This document shows, one piece after another, positions 60,236-64,000 of a stretch of 64,000 nucleotides of DNA. The notes under the pieces are model-generated. The model did no database searches. It saw only the letters and a program-made list of their open reading frames with translations, and was not told the DNA's origin. The stretch spans positions 1 to 64,000 of the forward strand of contig CBDCVG010000086.1 of NCBI GenBank assembly GCA_965222765.1, given 5' to 3'. Source of the DNA: Caldora sp965222765. Its GTDB lineage: Bacteria > Cyanobacteriota > Cyanobacteriia > Cyanobacteriales > Coleofasciculaceae. Both the position numbers and the translations under genes were made by a program. The stretch's first letter is position 1. The number at the start of each line of letters is the position of its first letter.

Positions 60236-61678
60236 ATGTCTTTAGTAATTGCTGGTGAACGTAGTGGAGTGGGCAAGACAACAGTCACTCTTGCCCTACT
60301 GTCATCTTTGTCCCGGAAGTATGGCTGTGTACAATCGTTCAAAGTTGGTCCGGATTACATTGATCCGATGTTTCATCAACGAGTTACCGGGCGCCCTTGC
60401 CGAAATTTAGACCCGGTGCTGACTAGTGAAAGTTATGTCCAAGAATGTTTTGCTCGTCATCTCCAACAAGTCGATTATGCCCTAATTGAAGGGGTGATGG
60501 GATTGTTTGATGGGGCATCTGGGGGGGATGATTTTGCTAGTACGGCTCACGTAGCGCGACTGTTGCAATTGCCAGTGTTATTGGTATTAGATTGCTCTCG
60601 TTTATCTCGTTCAGTAGCTGCGATCGCTCATGGTTACCAATCCTTTGATTCTAGAGTTAAATTAGCAGGTGTGGTACTGAACCGGGTAGGAAGCGATCGC
60701 CACCTACAACTTCTTCAAGATGCTCTAGAACCGCTACAACTTCCAGTACTAGGAGTACTGCGACGTCAGGATCAGATTACCATTCCCGACCGACATCTGG
60801 GTCTAGTGCCAACAGCGGAAATTCCTCAGTTAGATGAGTTGATTAACCGACTTGCTCATCTGGGAGATAGTTGTTTCGATTGGGGAAGACTGTTGCCACT
60901 ACTCTCTAACAGTTATCAGTTACCAGTAATTAGTCAACGGATGAGCGAAGGAGACATGGAGACGCGGAGACAAGGGGACGCGGGGACGCGGAGAATTGAA
61001 ATTCCACTTCATATTTCGTTCACCCCCAATGACTCTTCTCTTAGGATAGCAGTAGCACGCGATCGCGCTTTCAGTTTCTATTACCAAGACAATCTGGATA
61101 TCTTAGAAAAACTGGGAGCTGAATTAGTTTTCTGGAGTCCTCTGACAGATAAGACTTTACCTACAGGAGTCCAGGGATTGTACTTCGGCGGTGGTTTTCC
61201 CGAAGTCTTTGCTCAACAACTGGCAGAAAATACTAGTGTTCTTGAGTCTCTAAGAAGAGCTATTGTTCAGGGAATGCCCACTTATGCCGAGTGTGGGGGG
61301 TTAATGTATTTATGTAAGCAAATTACTGACTTTGAAAACCAGTCTTGGTCAATGGTAGGAGTATTGCCGACAACCACAGTAATGGGGAAGCGTCTTACCT
61401 TAGGATATCGGCAAGCAACTGCCTTACAAGAGAGTCCCCTGCTACCAGTGGGAGCAACAGTTTGGGGACATGAATTTCATCGCTCCCAGTTGACGGTGAT
61501 GCCAGAGAAGCCTTTGTTTGAGATACGGGGATATGAGCAGGTTCAGGCAACTTTTGAAGGGTGGCAACTGCATCAACTGCACGCTTCCTATGTTCATCTC
61601 CATTGGGGCGGATGTCCAGAGATTCCTACTAGGTTTCTGCAACAATGCTATACGAAACTAGCTTCAAAGATAGTGTGA
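60236..61678 (+). CDS. cbiA: Cobyrinate a,c-diamide synthase
   Basis: 480 residues from the ATG at 60236. It amidates cobyrinic acid during cobalamin synthesis. The N-terminal ATPase domain has AGERSGVGKTTVTLAL, FKVGPDYIDPMFH and EGVMGLFDGA. The C-terminal glutaminase-like domain has GLYFGGGFPEVFA, the nucleophile region TYAECGGLMYL and HASYVHLHWG. Between them, at about 240-256, the frame runs through GACGCGGAGAC low-complexity repeats (METRRQGDAGTRR), in the natural linker. The stop TGA (61676-61678) is the start of an IS200/IS605-like end. Confidence 0.94.
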   Translation: MSLVIAGERSGVGKTTVTLALLSSLSRKYGCVQSFKVGPDYIDPMFHQRVTGRPCRNLDPVLTSESYVQECFARHLQQVDYALIEGVMGLFDGASGGDDFASTAHVARLLQLPVLLVLDCSRLSRSVAAIAHGYQSFDSRVKLAGVVLNRVGSDRHLQLLQDALEPLQLPVLGVLRRQDQITIPDRHLGLVPTAEIPQLDELINRLAHLGDSCFDWGRLLPLLSNSYQLPVISQRMSEGDMETRRQGDAGTRRIEIPLHISFTPNDSSLRIAVARDRAFSFYYQDNLDILEKLGAELVFWSPLTDKTLPTGVQGLYFGGGFPEVFAQQLAENTSVLESLRRAIVQGMPTYAECGGLMYLCKQITDFENQSWSMVGVLPTTTVMGKRLTLGYRQATALQESPLLPVGATVWGHEFHRSQLTVMPEKPLFEIRGYEQVQATFEGWQLHQLHASYVHLHWGGCPEIPTRFLQQCYTKLASKIV

Positions 61679-61740
61679 CATACTCCCAATGCTAACCCTA
61701 GGGATTGCTCACTCAAACCTAACCTAATACTTAAAACCTA
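61675..61740. mobile_element. IS200/IS605 right-end relic after cbiA
   Basis: GTGACATACTCCC followed by the small hairpin-prone CTAACCCTAGGG. It matches the right-end layout seen at 327 and 17952, without a left end or gene. The first bases supply the cbiA stop codon. An M1-like fragment (ACCTAACACC, AATTACGACTTAT) follows to about 61785. Confidence 0.55.
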
Positions 61741-61806
61741 ACACCTATGGTAACCCAAAAATTACGACTTATATCAAGTTCCGATAATCACTTATAATTT
61801 CTTTTT

Positions 61807-61904
61807 ACCTAAAGGAATGAAGTTAGCTGTCTGCCAGTTCAACACACCCAGCAAGCCCTACCTAAAGCAATGAAGTTAGCTGTCTGCCAGTTCAACACAC
61901 CCAG
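61807..61904. repeat. Two direct copies of a 45-bp repeat
   Basis: Units at 61807-61851 and 61860-61904 differ at one base and are separated by CAAGCCCT, a remnant of an M1 end (CAGCAAGCCCTA). This looks like duplication of a short segment around an element end. It is not a CRISPR, since there are only two units. Confidence 0.8.
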
Positions 61905-61977
61905 TCTCCTTTTTAGCTTTGTTGTCACCCCTTCAGCTCTTTAGCAAAAGGGGCTAAGTATTTGGGAAAATTAGGAG

Positions 61978-62565
61978 TTATTTGAAGTGCTGATCGAGAT
62001 GCGCTTCAAACCTAATGAAATCGTTCTCAATGTCAGGATTTTTCATCACGTCAAAGCAGGTAAAAGTTTTTAGGGGCTGCATACCAAAAAACTTAAAATT
62101 CAGGTGCATAGACCAAAATAAATCATCAACTCCCTTCCCTTCAAAGAACCATTGATTAGCATCATCAAATGATTCCTTTGGTGCATTCAATGTTAATGAA
62201 AGCATATACTTCGTATCAGTTAAAACACCACCTGTACCATATTGCTTGCTAGGGTCTTTGCGAGTTCGACCATCTCCGTCACACAGTTGACCACCCATAC
62301 CAGCACTATAAACATAGTCCATGTAGCGTTTAAAGCTCCAGGGCACTCCCATCCAATTCACTGGCATTTGCACAATAAGGACATCAGCCCACTGGTGCTT
62401 GACTAACTCCTGTTCAACGTCATACTCATCTTGCATAGTGCTAATTTGGATGTTGTAGCCTTTATGAGTCAGGTTAGCTTTGGCTTTTTCTACCAACGCA
62501 GCATTCAACTTACCCTCAGAAAAGGGGTATTTTTCGTGGGCATTAATGATAAACACATTCTGCAT
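61978..62565 (-). CDS. mdaB: NAD(P)H quinone oxidoreductase, MdaB-like
   Basis: A flavodoxin-fold oxidoreductase of about 195 residues from the ATG at 62565 (an upstream Met would add 24 unsupported residues). FIINAHEKYPFSEGKLN is the flavin-phosphate region, MPVNWMGVPWSFKRYMDYVY and GTGGVLTDTKYMLSLTLNAP are diagnostic of MdaB. The enzyme reduces quinones by two electrons, avoiding semiquinone radicals. It follows the GST gene in the same direction and is probably under the HxlR regulator upstream. Confidence 0.9.
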   Translation of the reverse strand: MQNVFIINAHEKYPFSEGKLNAALVEKAKANLTHKGYNIQISTMQDEYDVEQELVKHQWADVLIVQMPVNWMGVPWSFKRYMDYVYSAGMGGQLCDGDGRTRKDPSKQYGTGGVLTDTKYMLSLTLNAPKESFDDANQWFFEGKGVDDLFWSMHLNFKFFGMQPLKTFTCFDVMKNPDIENDFIRFEAHLDQHFK

Positions 62566-62636
62566 TGAACGGTTCTCCTGTAAAGAATTTGTATAGGCGT
62601 AGATGTTTGAAGTAAGAGATACTTCCAACTCTTGCA

Positions 62637-63341
62637 TTAAGCATTAAACCGTGAGGCATTCTCAATTTCGGCAGTGGCACTATCCCCTTTTCCAAAGAAC
62701 GCTGGAAAGGGTTTGGGAATGGTGAGTGCCTTTTGTGTTTTGGGACGCGCATCAATCCGTTCAAACCAAGCTTGCAAGTGATTCAATCCGTCTACAGAAA
62801 CCTTTGCCCACGGATAGGAGCGTGCCCAGGGATAAGTGGCAATATCCACGATAGTGAAGTCATCCCCAAGCAAATAGGCTTTGCCCGCGAGTTGCTGATC
62901 CAGCACTTCCAATAGTCGCCGAGATTCTGCTACGTAGCGATCGATCGCGTATTTGTCTTCAATTCCTTTAGGTGCAGCAATGCGTTGAAAGTACATTGCC
63001 TGTCCCATCATTGGACCAATGCCACTCATCTGGAACATGAGCCATTGAAGTGCTTCAGATTTAGCCTTTTCAACAGCAGGCAGAAACTTTTGGTATTTCT
63101 CTGCCAGATACCAAAGGATAGCACCAGACTCAAAGACCACAAAATCATCGTTGCTGAGATCGACAATTGTAGGAATACGACCATTGGGATTAAGCTTCAT
63201 GTACCACTCGGATTTTTGCTCTTGTTTCCCAAAGTCAATGTAGGTGAGCTTGTACTCAACCTCAGCCTCTTCAAGGAAAATGACAGGTTTCCAACCATTC
63301 ATAGTTGAGACCGTATAGAGATGAATATCGGGAATCGGCAT
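62637..63341 (-). CDS. Glutathione S-transferase family protein
   Basis: 234 residues from MPIPDIHLYTVSTMNGWK (ATG at 63341; longer starts up to 63419 lack family support). The thioredoxin-like N-domain has the conserved PNGRIPTIVD and the ESGAILWYLAEKY motif for glutathione binding. The helical C-domain has LGDDFTIVDIATYPW, the N-capping box. It resembles the YfcG/YghU group, which has disulfide-bond reductase activity. It shares a transcript direction with mdaB. Confidence 0.88.
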   Translation of the reverse strand: MPIPDIHLYTVSTMNGWKPVIFLEEAEVEYKLTYIDFGKQEQKSEWYMKLNPNGRIPTIVDLSNDDFVVFESGAILWYLAEKYQKFLPAVEKAKSEALQWLMFQMSGIGPMMGQAMYFQRIAAPKGIEDKYAIDRYVAESRRLLEVLDQQLAGKAYLLGDDFTIVDIATYPWARSYPWAKVSVDGLNHLQAWFERIDARPKTQKALTIPKPFPAFFGKGDSATAEIENASRFNA

Positions 63342-63474
63342 AAAACAAGTTCCTGGCTGTAAATTTTGACGGTAAATCGAGTCACACAACAACATCTTGC
63401 TCGTCGAGTAACGAGCCAATGGCGTTTGCTACTGTATATGACCTAAGATAATCAGCCTAGTAACTATAGTCAAT

Positions 63475-63509
63475 CAGTATACTTTTAGTAACCAGTATAC
63501 TTTTCGTAA
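63475..63509. promoter_or_regulatory. Direct-repeat operator for the HxlR regulator
   Basis: Two copies of CAGTATACTTTT(A/C)GTAA at 63475-63491 and 63493-63509, 18 bp apart, each with a GTATAC palindrome. They lie between the divergent GST and hxlR-type genes, ending 12 bases before the latter's ATG. HxlR dimers commonly bind such sites over their own promoter. Binding here is inference. Confidence 0.6.
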
Positions 63510-63521
63510 TTATTCAACACC

Positions 63522-63884
63522 ATGAGTACTTCTCTCAAAATCACCACTGATCGTAATGGGCAAAAGCAAGCGATCGAGCCCTGCTTAGAACCTTGCCCGA
63601 TTGAACGAGGTATGAGACTCTTGGGCGGTAAATGGAAAGGGTCTATTCTCTGGCATCTTAAAGATGGTCCGGTACGCTTCAATGATTTGGCCCGTCAAAT
63701 GGCAGGGGCCAGCAAAAAGATGTTAAGTCAGCGCCTACAGGAAATGGAGGAGGTGGGTTTGGTGAAGCGGGAGGTACTGTGTGATCGTCCTATTGCAGTC
63801 ACCTATGAAATCACAGAATTTGGTACGACTGCCCTGAGTTTCCTGAAAGAACTCAAGAATTGGGCAGAAGAGCACCAGATTTAG
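63522..63884 (+). CDS. HxlR-family transcriptional regulator
   Basis: A 120-residue winged-helix regulator. CPIERGMRLLGGKWKGSILW is the HxlR signature, preceded by a second Cys (C21, C25). The recognition helix region is MAGASKKMLSQRLQEMEEVG and the wing is VTYEITEFG. Members sense quinones, aldehydes or thiol stress through a cysteine near the N-terminus. The divergent mdaB/GST genes are obvious targets, through the repeats at 63475-63509. Confidence 0.93.
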   Translation: MSTSLKITTDRNGQKQAIEPCLEPCPIERGMRLLGGKWKGSILWHLKDGPVRFNDLARQMAGASKKMLSQRLQEMEEVGLVKREVLCDRPIAVTYEITEFGTTALSFLKELKNWAEEHQI

Positions 63885-63915
63885 AGTCGTTAGATATTGA
63901 GGCTTGAAACAACCC

Positions 63916-63945
63916 TGTAGAGACGTTGCATGCAACGTCTCTACA
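63916..63945. repeat. Perfect 30-bp palindrome after the HxlR gene
   Basis: TGTAGAGACGTTGCA followed by its exact reverse complement. It could be a terminator-like or REP element; this GAGACGTTGCATGCAACGTC type is frequent in cyanobacterial intergenic DNA. Confidence 0.75.
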
Positions 63946-64000
63946 ATGTGGGACATAACGGGGTAATGTATGTCGGCTGATGAGGTAAAACAAGGCTAAA

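Overview
The window is chromosomal DNA from a cyanobacterium. The evidence is the gene content: a 39-residue photosystem II PsbY gene, an SLH-type iron-uptake porin, the CtaA copper ATPase, a Ycf46-like AAA ATPase, MenD (phylloquinone route in cyanobacteria), DXR of the MEP pathway, an SPS-type sucrose-phosphate synthase and many small families confined to cyanobacteria (DUF3181, DUF6464, TIGR02652). HIP1 octamers (GCGATCGC) are frequent, and 7-8 bp short tandem repeats of the kind described in filamentous cyanobacteria (STRRs) occur throughout. Genus cannot be fixed from the sequence alone.

Layout. 0-10 kb: DUF3181 gene, a tnpB-only IS200/IS605 element, tRNA-Ala(CGC), orphan ureB, sucrose-phosphate synthase, coaE, porin, a dynamin-like GTPase and a small gene whose 3' end is made of two nested miniature elements. 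10-20 kb: a VOC protein, a zinc-ribbon protein, gamma-carbonic-anhydrase-like protein, a tandem pair of paralogous envelope proteins, a 1.2 kb decayed stretch, psbY, a Wza-like exporter, thiS/thiE and mgtE. 20-31 kb: recQ, a GT39 transferase, DUF6464, a Fic enzyme with an apparent ATA start, fmt, a WecA/MraY-like transferase and an RND pump. 31-36 kb: an intact-looking IS630 element, an orphan antitoxin, a PEP-CTERM relic and the RND adaptor. 36-45 kb: an isopentenyl-phosphate-kinase-like protein, GT2, menD, a conserved hypothetical, a frameshifted PIG-V-like GT, a frameshifted dxr and a frameshifted membrane protein. 45-48 kb: an accessory patch (antitoxin-VapC fusion, PD-(D/E)XK-like nuclease, small antitoxin-like protein) bracketed by inverted copies of one MITE. 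48-64 kb: Nudix, OmpA, ctaA, FHA, tmk-holB, cobA (SUMT), a frameshifted conserved gene, ycf46-like, cbiA and an HxlR-controlled mdaB/GST redox cluster.

Working together. cobA and cbiA are corrinoid genes; thiE/thiS overlap as a thiamin unit; the RND permease and its adaptor are one efflux system now separated by insertions; tmk/holB overlap as a replication pair; mdaB, GST and HxlR form a divergent redox-stress module.

Most notable signals. (1) Small mobile elements sit precisely at gene borders: MITEs end 3-10 bp before the start codons of coaE, fmt and tmk, and IS200/IS605 ends overlap the stop codons of three host genes. (2) A 272-bp element is nested in another MITE with a visible 8-bp target duplication, proved by an uninterrupted copy 35 kb away, and both are translated into the end of a host gene. 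(3) Low-complexity tandem repeats are present in frame in four enzymes. (4) Six genes, including essential dxr and holB, carry single-base frameshifts in two clusters, which looks more like sequencing error than decay. No complete new multi-gene system was demonstrated; the best candidates for one are the MITE-bracketed patch at 45.5-48.2 kb and the tnpB element with its putative guide RNA.
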